Assembly (NCBI GenBank): GCA_045543215.1
Contig: JAZQMD010000069.1
Location: 1-13,899, forward strand
Length of the DNA: 13,899 nucleotides
From: DXYV01 sp045543215
GTDB taxonomy: Bacteria > Bacillota > Clostridia > Oscillospirales > Oscillospiraceae
Reading direction: 5' to 3'
The notes beneath the pieces were generated by a model that searched no databases, had not been told where the DNA came from, and saw nothing but the letters and a program-made list of their open reading frames with translations. Position 1 is the stretch's first letter, and each line of letters begins with the position of its first letter. Of this stretch, positions 6,346 to 12,379 are shown in pieces. The translations under genes and the position numbers were made by a program.

Positions 6346-6495
6346 ATGTCTAACAGAAGTTCTAATAAGCTGGTTGTCCCCACCGCTCGTGAGGCTATGG
6401 ATAAGTTTAAGATGGAAGCTGCCAATGATTTTCATGTTAAATCACATATTAAAACAGCCTCTAACTACATAAAACAAGTCCGCAGTCAACTTTAG
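6346..6495 (+). CDS. Alpha/beta-type small acid-soluble spore protein, C-terminally truncated
   Basis: The first 31 codons (MSNRSSNKLVVPTAREAMDK, then FKMEAANDFHV) match the N-terminal half of clostridial alpha/beta SASPs, which coat and protect spore DNA. The protein then reads KSHIKTASNYIKQVRSQL and stops at 49 residues. Family members are about 60-70 residues and carry a second helix with a (T/S)SRxxGSVGG(x)MVK motif, which is absent here in all frames. The last codons lie inside the terminator stem, so a deletion probably removed the C-terminal half. AAGGAG precedes the ATG. Upstream, GCATA (6225-6229) and CGGTATA (6249-6255) only weakly resemble a sigma-G promoter. DNA binding is unlikely to be normal; this may be a pseudogene. 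Confidence 0.72.
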   Translation: MSNRSSNKLVVPTAREAMDKFKMEAANDFHVKSHIKTASNYIKQVRSQL

Positions 6496-6513
6496 ACTGT
6501 GGACTTGTTTTAT
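6469..6513. terminator. 19-bp stem between convergent SASP and SGNH genes
   Basis: The arms 6469-6487 and 6495-6513 pair over 19 bp with one G-U pair and a 7-nt loop. The outer part of the stem is A-rich on one side and T-rich on the other (TTGTTTTAT), so a U-rich RNA end is produced on either strand. It lies between a plus-strand gene and a minus-strand gene that converge, fitting a bidirectional terminator. The SASP stop codon overlaps its loop. Confidence 0.72.
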
Positions 6514-6629
6514 CTAAATCAGAATAGAATTATGTCTATAGCAAAAGTAGCTATTCTTTTACCTTTACATCCCTGTAACGTATTTGTGAAGTTACATAAT
6601 TGCAAGTCAACTATACATGCAAGTTAATC

Positions 6630-7988
6630 TCAGGCTTCTACAAGTTTATAAAAGTATACCTCAACACCCTTATTGTTAGTAATCGAAAATTGGCTGTGGT
6701 CATAATCGTAAGACAGCCAACAGTCCAGGCTTCCGTCTTTAATGGTATATGTACCAGGTGTTTTACCTTTCTGAATGGTGAGTAATGAAGGTTGTCGTGT
6801 GATACGCGCCTTTTCTGTTGGGTATGGCACCCTTAAGCATAAGTAATAATCACCCCAAGAGACCATAGATTTAAGGGCTATTTGATTTTCACTTACAGAA
6901 ACCACCCTCCACAGCTGCCTTGCAGGATCTATCCAGCTGCTCATTTCTAATTTATCCCCATTTTTTGTTATAGGTACCGCATCGGTTACATTATCATTGC
7001 AGTACAAAACATTATGCAGGCCGTCTCTACGCGTAAAGTAAACCAAATAAACTGATCCAACATCAATCCCATTTTTATCCAGTATGTAATCACCCGGTTT
7101 TGGACTATTTTTAACAATAGAGTCCACGACTACTTCGGTAATAGCATCCATACCAGTAAGGTTAGGATATAGGCCGTTAACTATATTGCGGTCAAAGGAG
7201 GAACTTGTAGAAGTAATTCCACTATTCTTGTACAGATCCACCACATATGCTCCATAGTAATCAGCTATAGCACATATAGTGTTATTAAATCCTTCAAGTT
7301 GCCTCATCTTCGCATTAGAAAGGTTCTTCCTCGGAAGAAGCGTACAACAGTAGATTCCGGCATTGGGGTAACGATTTATCATTTTACTCAGCATGACTGC
7401 ATAAGCCTCTGCAACATTTTTGGGCTTGGCATAGCTATAACCATTCTTAGTTTTACTTACTATGGAATTATAATCAATTCCATCCGCACTACCTAAGCTG
7501 TTAGGATAACGAGTAAAATCGCTTGACCCAAGGTAAACCAAAATAATATCAGGTTCCTTATCTTTATTTTTTCCAGTATTACCATGAAGCTGAACACAGC
7601 GGCTTTCATAAGCGGCCATAGCACCATTCCAGTAACTAAAAACAGCCGATTCATCCCAGGAGTTATTCACCAAGATCTCCATATTTAAAGTATCCGCTAC
7701 TTGTTTCCACCAAGTACCCTCATAATGCACACCATGTTTGCCTAGAGTATAATACGCCTTGTTATTTCGAATCGTTGAGTTTGAGTTATCTGCCGCAGTA
7801 CCATTGGAATAGTTAGTATAGGTGGAGATCCCGTCACCCAGGATAGATATTTTCTTACCTCTTAGGTGCGCCGCCGCGACATCTGTGGAAGGCACCGAGG
7901 CCATTACTGTTGTGGACAGCATTGAAATCATTATAACAAATGTCAACAACATTGACATTCCTCTAAAAAATGTGTTACTTTTAGCCAT
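6630..7988 (-). CDS. Secreted SGNH-hydrolase-like protein, probably catalytically dead
   Basis: A protein of 452 residues. It starts with a signal peptide: Lys/Arg, a hydrophobic core at about residues 11-29 and a likely cut after VMA. Residues 45-290 align by eye with clostridial SGNH/GDSL hydrolases (KISILGDGISTY; TWWKQVADTLNMEILVNNSW; EPDIILVYLGSSDF; YCCTLLPR; GLYPNLTG). The catalytic marks differ at every block: GDS becomes G51-D52-G53, the block II Gly of SWSGS becomes E113, the Asn of GTND becomes S156, and the Asp/His of DGLHPN become N271 and Y274. Residues 300-452 form a beta-rich C-terminal region with repeated aromatic strands, possibly a beta-trefoil-like carbohydrate-binding module (inference). 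A perfect AGGAGG precedes the ATG. It is monocistronic with its own promoter, and may be a surface-binding protein rather than an esterase. Confidence 0.83.
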   Translation of the reverse strand: MAKSNTFFRGMSMLLTFVIMISMLSTTVMASVPSTDVAAAHLRGKKISILGDGISTYTNYSNGTAADNSNSTIRNNKAYYTLGKHGVHYEGTWWKQVADTLNMEILVNNSWDESAVFSYWNGAMAAYESRCVQLHGNTGKNKDKEPDIILVYLGSSDFTRYPNSLGSADGIDYNSIVSKTKNGYSYAKPKNVAEAYAVMLSKMINRYPNAGIYCCTLLPRKNLSNAKMRQLEGFNNTICAIADYYGAYVVDLYKNSGITSTSSSFDRNIVNGLYPNLTGMDAITEVVVDSIVKNSPKPGDYILDKNGIDVGSVYLVYFTRRDGLHNVLYCNDNVTDAVPITKNGDKLEMSSWIDPARQLWRVVSVSENQIALKSMVSWGDYYLCLRVPYPTEKARITRQPSLLTIQKGKTPGTYTIKDGSLDCWLSYDYDHSQFSITNNKGVEVYFYKLVEA

Positions 7989-8353
7989 TAAAAATACCTC
8001 CTGTACTGTATTTACTGACTTAATTGATTACTATTTACTTGGTTACGAAAACATTTAGCTACAATGATTTTTGACCTTCATATCGGTCTTTACTAAACCG
8101 TCAACTTGATATATCCCTACCTTTCTATATAATTAAAACCATAAATTAAACAAAAACTTACAGTTTTTAGTATAGGGAAATAATATTTTTTGTCAATAAT
8201 TAGTTATAATTAATTATTTTATGTAATGAAAGATCCATTTTAATTATCCTTCACTTTTAGAGATAGTTCAGTTTAAACGGTATAACTTACACTTGAACAC
8301 GCATCATAGCACACATTTCTTACTCCCGCAATAAATCCCCAAATTGAATAAAG
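7989..8353. other. AT-rich spacer: SGNH leader and upstream edge of the mobile segment
   Basis: There is no gene here. Bases 7989 to about 8162 are the predicted leader of the SGNH transcript and contain a small GACC/GGTC hairpin near 8073-8088. Bases 8197-8353 are AT-rich and show neither a convincing plus-strand promoter nor an attachment-site repeat. The change from ordinary chromosome to the rep-parA-parB module falls somewhere in this spacer. Confidence 0.6.
8169..8196 (-). promoter_or_regulatory. Sigma-A promoter for the SGNH-like gene
   Basis: The minus strand has TTGACA (8191-8196; 6/6), a 16-bp AT-rich spacer and TATACT (8169-8174; 5/6). Transcription would start near 8162, leaving a leader of about 170 nt before the ATG at 7988. 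Confidence 0.75.
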
Positions 8354-8388
8354 CAAAGAGGGTATCGGAAACGATACCCTCTTTGTTT
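8354..8388 (+). terminator. Perfect 14-bp hairpin with GAAA loop just before rep
   Basis: CAAAGAGGGTATCG (8354-8367) and CGATACCCTCTTTG (8372-8385) pair perfectly around a GAAA tetraloop and are followed by TTT. It ends 30 nt before the rep ATG. It may stop read-through into the replication module or act as an attenuator in the rep leader. The short T tract makes it a modest terminator. Confidence 0.6.
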
Positions 8389-8415
8389 AGATATCATTAT
8401 GATGGAGGTGGAGAT

Positions 8416-9537
8416 ATGTCACAAATTGTATACGATTATCACTATGGGATAGAATCTGTGCAATATACATTTTTACGCATACCCAAAGTTCTTATTACAG
8501 AACCTCATTTTCGTATACTTTCTACCGATGCCAAGCTGTTATATGGGCTTATGCTTGATCGTATGAGCCTGTCCATCAAGAACGATTGGGTAGACAAAAA
8601 CGAACGGGTGTATATCTATTTTACCCTGGATGAGGTATGTGAACAACTTGGCTGCAAAACAGATAAAGCAATCAAGTTATTCAAGGAGTTAGATGTAGAA
8701 AACGGTATTGGACTGATTAAACGCATTAAGCAAGGACAAGGACGCCCTGCACGGATCTATGTGATGAAATTTCTCGGTCTGGATGAACTCCAAACTTCCG
8801 AAAATAAGAAGGTGAGATCTCTAGGAAATCGAGATCAAAAATTTAGAAAAATGGAGGAAAATACTTCGGAAAATCCGAGTTCAAGCACTCAGAAAAACCG
8901 AACCGAGACTTCTGAAAAACCGAACCAAGGTTTCGGAAAATCCGAGGTCAAAGCCTCGGAGAATCCTAGTTCAAAACTTCAGGAAAACCGAGTTCAAAAC
9001 CTCGAAAAAACCGAAGGTAATAATACTGATATAAATAAGACTAATATGAGTAAGACTGATATGAGTGAGACGAAAAGAAATAATACTGATGCTAATGATA
9101 TTCGCACTACACATCAATCCTATCTATCCATTAATCCATCACAACAGTTACCTGGGCAGTTGTTTCAGCAGTCACCGGTCAGTGTGATTGAAACGTATCG
9201 AGAACAGATCGAGGCCAACATTGAATACCCTCTCCTGGTTCAGCGGTATCCCTGTGATGATCCGGACGAAATTGTGAACTTGATGCTGGAGGTACTATGC
9301 ACCCAGGAGGAATTTATCAAAATTGGAGGCAAGCAGGTTTACACAAAACTGGCAAAGGAACGCTTTTTGAAGCTGGACTATTCCCACATCGAGTATGTTT
9401 TCGACTGCTTACGAAGCACGACCTCCGATATTCGTAACATCAAGGCATATTTGCTGGAGACGCTCTTCAATGCCCCCGCCACCATCGGGAATTACTACAA
9501 GGCAAAAGTAAATTACGATCACACACAACATGGATAG
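8416..9537 (+). CDS. repA: Replication initiator protein, RepA_N family with DUF6017-like C-terminus
   Basis: A protein of 373 residues that would initiate replication of the plasmid-like or integrative element. Residues 1 to about 125 form the RepA_N domain (FLRIPKVLITEPHFRILSTD, AKLLYGLMLDRM, VYIYFTLDEVCEQLGCKTDK, GRPARIYVMKF), a winged-helix DNA-binding unit. Residues 130-235 are a low-complexity linker rich in Ser, Asn, Glu and Lys, encoded by a repeat array. The C-terminal 100 or so residues (PVSVIETYREQIEANIEYPL onward) match the DUF6017-type end common in clostridial ICEs. I chose ATG 8416 because GGAGGTGGAG precedes it; the longer frame from TTG 8344 would translate the hairpin at 8354-8385 and has no ribosome binding site. 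It is followed by a terminator, then parA and parB. Confidence 0.88.
   Translation: MSQIVYDYHYGIESVQYTFLRIPKVLITEPHFRILSTDAKLLYGLMLDRMSLSIKNDWVDKNERVYIYFTLDEVCEQLGCKTDKAIKLFKELDVENGIGLIKRIKQGQGRPARIYVMKFLGLDELQTSENKKVRSLGNRDQKFRKMEENTSENPSSSTQKNRTETSEKPNQGFGKSEVKASENPSSKLQENRVQNLEKTEGNNTDINKTNMSKTDMSETKRNNTDANDIRTTHQSYLSINPSQQLPGQLFQQSPVSVIETYREQIEANIEYPLLVQRYPCDDPDEIVNLMLEVLCTQEEFIKIGGKQVYTKLAKERFLKLDYSHIEYVFDCLRSTTSDIRNIKAYLLETLFNAPATIGNYYKAKVNYDHTQHG
8865..9017 (+). repeat. Iteron-like array inside rep (22-23 bp units)
   Basis: Seven imperfect direct repeats start at 8865, 8888, 8910, 8932, 8955, 8978 and 9001, with lengths 23, 22, 22, 23, 23, 23 and a partial 17. The consensus is about TTCGGAAAAACCGAGTTCAA. 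Weaker copies can be traced upstream to about 8795. The period equals two helical turns. In RepA_N plasmids the origin is known to lie as repeats within the rep gene between its two domains, and this array is in that position. Confidence 0.72.
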
Positions 9538-9543
9538 CTTGAA

Positions 9544-9568
9544 GCAGAGCATGAGGCTCTGCTTTTTT
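9544..9568 (+). terminator. Intrinsic terminator between rep and parA
   Basis: GCAGAGC (9544-9550) and GCTCTGC (9556-9562) pair perfectly around a 5-nt loop and are followed by six T. It lies 6 bp after the rep stop and 26 bp before the parA ATG. It probably limits, but need not abolish, read-through from rep into parAB. Confidence 0.88.
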
Positions 9569-9594
9569 CATGCCCGGAAAGGAGATTTTGACAA

Positions 9595-10404
9595 ATGAAA
9601 ACCATTGCGCTTGCAAATCAGAAGGGCGGTGTGGGGAAAACTACCACAGCTGCCAGCCTTGGAATTGGTCTTTCTCGGCAAGGTAAAAAAGTTTTGCTCA
9701 TTGATGCCGATGCCCAGGGCAACCTGACCCAAATGTTGGGCTGGGCACAGCCTGACGAATTGTCCCCTACCCTGTCAGACCTGATGGGGAAGATCATCAC
9801 AGACCAGCCCATCACCTCCGGCGAGGGAATCCTGGAACACCGGGAGGGTGTCCACCTGCTACCAGCCAACATTGAGCTATCTGCCATGGAGGTCACTTTG
9901 GTCAACACCATGAGCCGGGAAACCATACTGCGGCAATACCTGTCCCATCTGCAAGATAGTTATGATTACGTCATCATCGACTGTATGCCCTCTCTTGGGA
10001 TGCTGACCATCAACGCACTCACAGCGGCAGACAGCGTGATTATCCCAGTTCAAGCCCACTATCTACCCGCAAAGGGACTGGAACAACTGCTGAAAACCGT
10101 GGCCCGTGTCAAGCGGCAGCTAAACCCCGGGCTGGAGGTTGACGGTATCCTGTTGACCATGGTGGATAGCCGCACAACCCTTTCCAAAGGCATTGGAGAA
10201 CTGATCCGGCAGACCTATGGCGGGCGGGTGTTTTCCAGTGAGATCCCACGGTCTATCCGGGCAGCGGAAATTAGTGTGGAAAACAGGAGCATCTTTGAGC
10301 ATGACCGCAGCGGCAAGGCGGCGCAGGCTTATGAAAATCTGACAAGGGAGGTGTTGAGGGTTGATAAACAATCTGAAAAATGTGGGGCTGACCAAGCTGG
10401 ATGA
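9595..10404 (+). CDS. parA: ParA-type partition ATPase (Soj/MinD family)
   Basis: A protein of 269 residues, normal for chromosomal-type ParA without an N-terminal HTH. The deviant Walker A motif KGGVGKTT is at residues 10-17 with the signature lysine, followed by IDADAQGN (36-43, Walker A'). The Walker B-like strand YDYVIIDCMPSLG lies near residues 122-134. ATP-bound ParA binds DNA nonspecifically and moves ParB-bound DNA; here it should ensure inheritance of the excised or plasmid form of the element. AAAGGAG precedes the ATG by about 9 nt. The gene overlaps parB by 44 bp, implying translational coupling. All motifs are intact. Confidence 0.95.
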   Translation: MKTIALANQKGGVGKTTTAASLGIGLSRQGKKVLLIDADAQGNLTQMLGWAQPDELSPTLSDLMGKIITDQPITSGEGILEHREGVHLLPANIELSAMEVTLVNTMSRETILRQYLSHLQDSYDYVIIDCMPSLGMLTINALTAADSVIIPVQAHYLPAKGLEQLLKTVARVKRQLNPGLEVDGILLTMVDSRTTLSKGIGELIRQTYGGRVFSSEIPRSIRAAEISVENRSIFEHDRSGKAAQAYENLTREVLRVDKQSEKCGADQAG

Positions 10405-11305
10405 CCTATTCAAAAGCGAGGAGGAGCGAAACGCCGGACAGCATGACCGGGTACTGACTGTCCCGGCAGATCAGGTGTTCCCTTATGCCAGACAGCCCTA
10501 TACCATAGAGCGGCCCACCCCTGACCTGGTTCGCCTGATGGACAGCATAGAGCGGTTTGGCATTATGGAGCCGATGATCGTACGTCCCCGTGAGGTGGGC
10601 AGCTATGAGATCGTCTCCGGCCACCGGCGAGACTACTGCGCTAAAACCGTTGGCCTAGATACCCGCCCCGTCATTGTCCGGGAATACACCGACGAGGAGG
10701 CGGATATCCTTGTGGTCGATTTCAACATCAACCGGGAGGACTTATTACCCAGCGAAAAAGCAAAGGCTTATAAACTGAAACTGGATGCTATGAAACGTCA
10801 AGGGAAAAGGACAGATCTAACTTCTGCCCAACTTGGGCAGAAGTTAGAAGGTAGATATTCAGTAGAAATTCTTGCCGAACAGGTCAACGAAAGCCGGATG
10901 CAAATTCAAAGATACATCCGCTTAAATCATCTTATCCCACCATTATTGGAACAGGTCGATAAGGGAAGCCTTAAATTTGTTCCCGCCGCAGATTTTATCA
11001 GTCATCTGAGAGAAAAAGAACAGAACTATCTTGCCCTGGTCATGGAGTGTGATGAGGTTTCCCCCTCCGTGGGGCAGGCAAAACGGCTCAAAGAACTCAG
11101 TGCAGAGGGGAAACTGGAGGACAATATCATTGACTTTATCCTGCGGGAGGAAAAACCATCGGAAAAGAAGATCACCCTAAATGGCAAGTGGGTACAGAAC
11201 AGATTCCCCAGGGACATGACCCCAAAGCAAATTATGGAGCGCATCAACAAGGCTCTGGATTTGTTGGAGCGCACAGAGGGTCATCATCAAGAACCTAACC
11301 TTTGA
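10361..11305 (+). CDS. parB: ParB/RepB/Spo0J-family partition protein
   Basis: A protein of 314 residues. The N-terminal ParB nuclease-like domain shows ERFGIMEPMIVRP, EIVSGHRRDYCAK (the GxRR box that in ParB proteins binds CTP) and FNINREDLLPSEKAKAYKLK. The central HTH is SVEILAEQVNESRMQIQRYI, which would bind the centromere site. The C-terminus resembles other ICE-type ParB proteins. Translation likely starts at TTG 10361: GGGAGGTG lies 7-8 nt upstream, inside parA. A GTG at 10382 is a weaker alternative. Coupling to parA through the 44-bp overlap is expected. The linker just before the HTH (DLTSAQLGQKLEGR) is encoded by a 33-bp DNA palindrome that is not needed for the protein fold. Confidence 0.93.
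   Translation: MINNLKNVGLTKLDDLFKSEEERNAGQHDRVLTVPADQVFPYARQPYTIERPTPDLVRLMDSIERFGIMEPMIVRPREVGSYEIVSGHRRDYCAKTVGLDTRPVIVREYTDEEADILVVDFNINREDLLPSEKAKAYKLKLDAMKRQGKRTDLTSAQLGQKLEGRYSVEILAEQVNESRMQIQRYIRLNHLIPPLLEQVDKGSLKFVPAADFISHLREKEQNYLALVMECDEVSPSVGQAKRLKELSAEGKLEDNIIDFILREEKPSEKKITLNGKWVQNRFPRDMTPKQIMERINKALDLLERTEGHHQEPNL
10816..10848. repeat. 33-bp perfect palindrome inside parB
   Basis: Two 16-bp arms, 10816-10831 and 10833-10848, are perfect reverse complements around a single C at 10832. The centre reads GCCCAACTTGGGC. The coding frame passes through it. It could be a parS-like ParB site, an RNA hairpin that regulates parB, or the trace of a palindromic insertion. Confidence 0.85.
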
Positions 11306-11325
11306 AACTGGGAGGAGTAAATCGG

Positions 11326-11529
11326 ATGGAGTTAACACTATGCATAAAGTGTGCTGCGCTGATCCAGGAGGCATATCACCTGAGAGAAATTCAATTTGAA
11401 GGCCTTGCATGGTGTAAATGCGACCATTGTAGGCAAATTCACTGTATTAGAAAATATGAGGTGAAAAAGATTGAACGGAACACCACAGTTAGTGATACAA
11501 ATAGGAGTGATTACTATGAAAAAGTTTGA
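11326..11529 (+). CDS. Small zinc-ribbon-like protein
   Basis: A protein of 67 residues starting MELTLCIKCAALIQEAYHLR, with cysteines at 6, 9, 30, 32 and 35 (CxxC, then CKCDHC), a pattern suited to one zinc ion. GGGAGGAG precedes ATG 11326; an in-frame ATG-like start at 11302 is not supported. No known family is recognised beyond the ribbon-like pattern; such small proteins are common in clostridial ICE maintenance modules. It lies 20 bp after parB. The segment YEVKKIER near residue 45-52 is encoded by a 22-bp sequence repeated at 12353-12374. The tail after it (NTTVSDTNRSDYYEKV) overlaps the start of the next gene and may have been acquired when that gene was inserted, the older end probably being YEVKKIERT. 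Confidence 0.68.
   Translation: MELTLCIKCAALIQEAYHLREIQFEGLAWCKCDHCRQIHCIRKYEVKKIERNTTVSDTNRSDYYEKV
11458..11479 (+). repeat. 22-bp direct repeat, left copy
   Basis: It is identical over 22 bp to 12353-12374. It starts GAGGTGAAAAAG and ends TTGAACGGA. It contains a ribosome binding site (GAGGTG), a 7-nt spacer and a TTG start (11471). Reading from this TTG gives MNGTPQLVIQIGVIT in frame with the beta-helix protein, so it could add 15 residues to that protein. Confidence 0.9.
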
Positions 11530-12379
11530 ATTAACATCGGAACAGAAAATCAACGTGCTTGGTCGAACCCTTTTTAGAATCAAGGCATGTATCGACTTCA
11601 CAACCATTTCTGGTTATAAAGTTCGCGCTGGTGATCTTGGTGGTTTTGTCGAGAAGGAAGCCAACCTTTCTCACGATGGAAAGGCATGGATCTGGGGCAA
11701 TGCCCAGGTCTGGGGCAATGCCCAGGTCTGCGGGGATGCCCAGGTCTACGGGGATGCCAAGGCCTGGGGCAATGCCCAGGTCTGCGGGGATGCTGAGGTC
11801 TACGATAATGCCCAGGTCTGCGGTAATGCCCTGGTCTGGGGCAATGCCCAGGTCTGCGATGATGCCAAGGTCTACGATGATGCCCAGGCCTGGGGCAATG
11901 CCCAGGTCTGCGATGATGCCCATGTCTGCGGTAATGCCCTGGTCTGCGGTAATGCCCTGGTCTGCGATGATGCCCTGGTCTGCGGTAATGCCAAGGTCTG
12001 CGGTGATGCCCAGGTCTGCGGGGATGCCCAGGTCTACGGGGATGCCAGGGTCTCCGGTAATGCCCTGGTCTGCGGGGATGCCAAGGTCTGCGGGGATGCC
12101 AGGGTCTGCGGGGATGCATTCCTTTTCAGCACATCCCACATTTTCTGCGTAACCCCTATCGGAGAATACGCCAATTCTCTGACATTCTTCCGCGCCAAGT
12201 CTGGTGAAATTCGTATTTACTTTGAGAATAAAGAATACACCCTTAACGGTTTCACATCCATGATCGCCGGGTGGAATGAAAAGCTGATGGCGGTGGCAAA
12301 AGCCGCTGTGAAAATTGCCAAAATTCATATTGATTTGAGCGATTCCGATTACGAGGTGAAAAAGATTGAACGGACGTGA
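11516..12379 (+). CDS. Hexapeptide-repeat (left-handed beta-helix) protein of mobile elements
   Basis: A protein of 287 residues with three parts. Residues 1-59 (KINVLGRTLFRIKACIDF, KVRAGDLGGFVEKEANLSHD) form an N-terminal cap seen in phage and ICE proteins of this kind. Residues 60-203 are 24 hexapeptides of the type [WCYS]-[GD]-[ND]-A-x-V, which should fold as a left-handed beta-helix of about eight turns. Residues 204-287 hold a C-terminal domain (TPIGEYANSLTFFRAKSGEI), also typical. No function is established. Fourteen of the 24 repeats begin with Cys. ATG 11516 has AGGAGTG upstream and fits the family start MKKFELT; TTG 11471 with GAGGTG is an alternative start. The gene lies between two exact 22-bp repeats, which suggests that it arrived as a cassette. 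Confidence 0.85.
   Translation: MKKFELTSEQKINVLGRTLFRIKACIDFTTISGYKVRAGDLGGFVEKEANLSHDGKAWIWGNAQVWGNAQVCGDAQVYGDAKAWGNAQVCGDAEVYDNAQVCGNALVWGNAQVCDDAKVYDDAQAWGNAQVCDDAHVCGNALVCGNALVCDDALVCGNAKVCGDAQVCGDAQVYGDARVSGNALVCGDAKVCGDARVCGDAFLFSTSHIFCVTPIGEYANSLTFFRAKSGEIRIYFENKEYTLNGFTSMIAGWNEKLMAVAKAAVKIAKIHIDLSDSDYEVKKIERT
11693..12124 (+). repeat. 24 tandem 18-bp coding repeats
   Basis: An unbroken run of 18-bp units, consensus about TGCGGGGATGCCCAGGTC, with no indels. The unit keeps phase, so gain or loss of copies by slippage changes only the number of hexapeptides. Blocks such as GGTAATGCCCTGGTCTGC recur nearly unchanged, suggesting recent duplication. The repeat is free of stops in several frames, which creates long false ORFs on both strands. 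Confidence 0.95.
12353..12374 (+). repeat. 22-bp direct repeat, right copy
   Basis: It is identical to 11458-11479. Here the GAGGTG ribosome binding site and TTG (12366) start the HTH gene as MNGRELAVRL, while in the other frame the same bases end the beta-helix protein as YEVKKIERT. Confidence 0.9.

Noticed and set aside
6287..6472. Plus-strand ORF of 61 codons overlapping the SASP gene
   Set aside because: It is in a different frame from the recognisable SASP sequence and has no ribosome binding site.
8344..8415. N-terminal extension of the rep protein from TTG 8344
   Set aside because: It would translate a perfect 14-bp hairpin and lacks a ribosome binding site; ATG 8416 has one and fits the RepA_N family start.
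11693..12124. Tandem repeats considered as a CRISPR array
   Set aside because: The units are contiguous 18-bp coding repeats without spacers and in one open frame.
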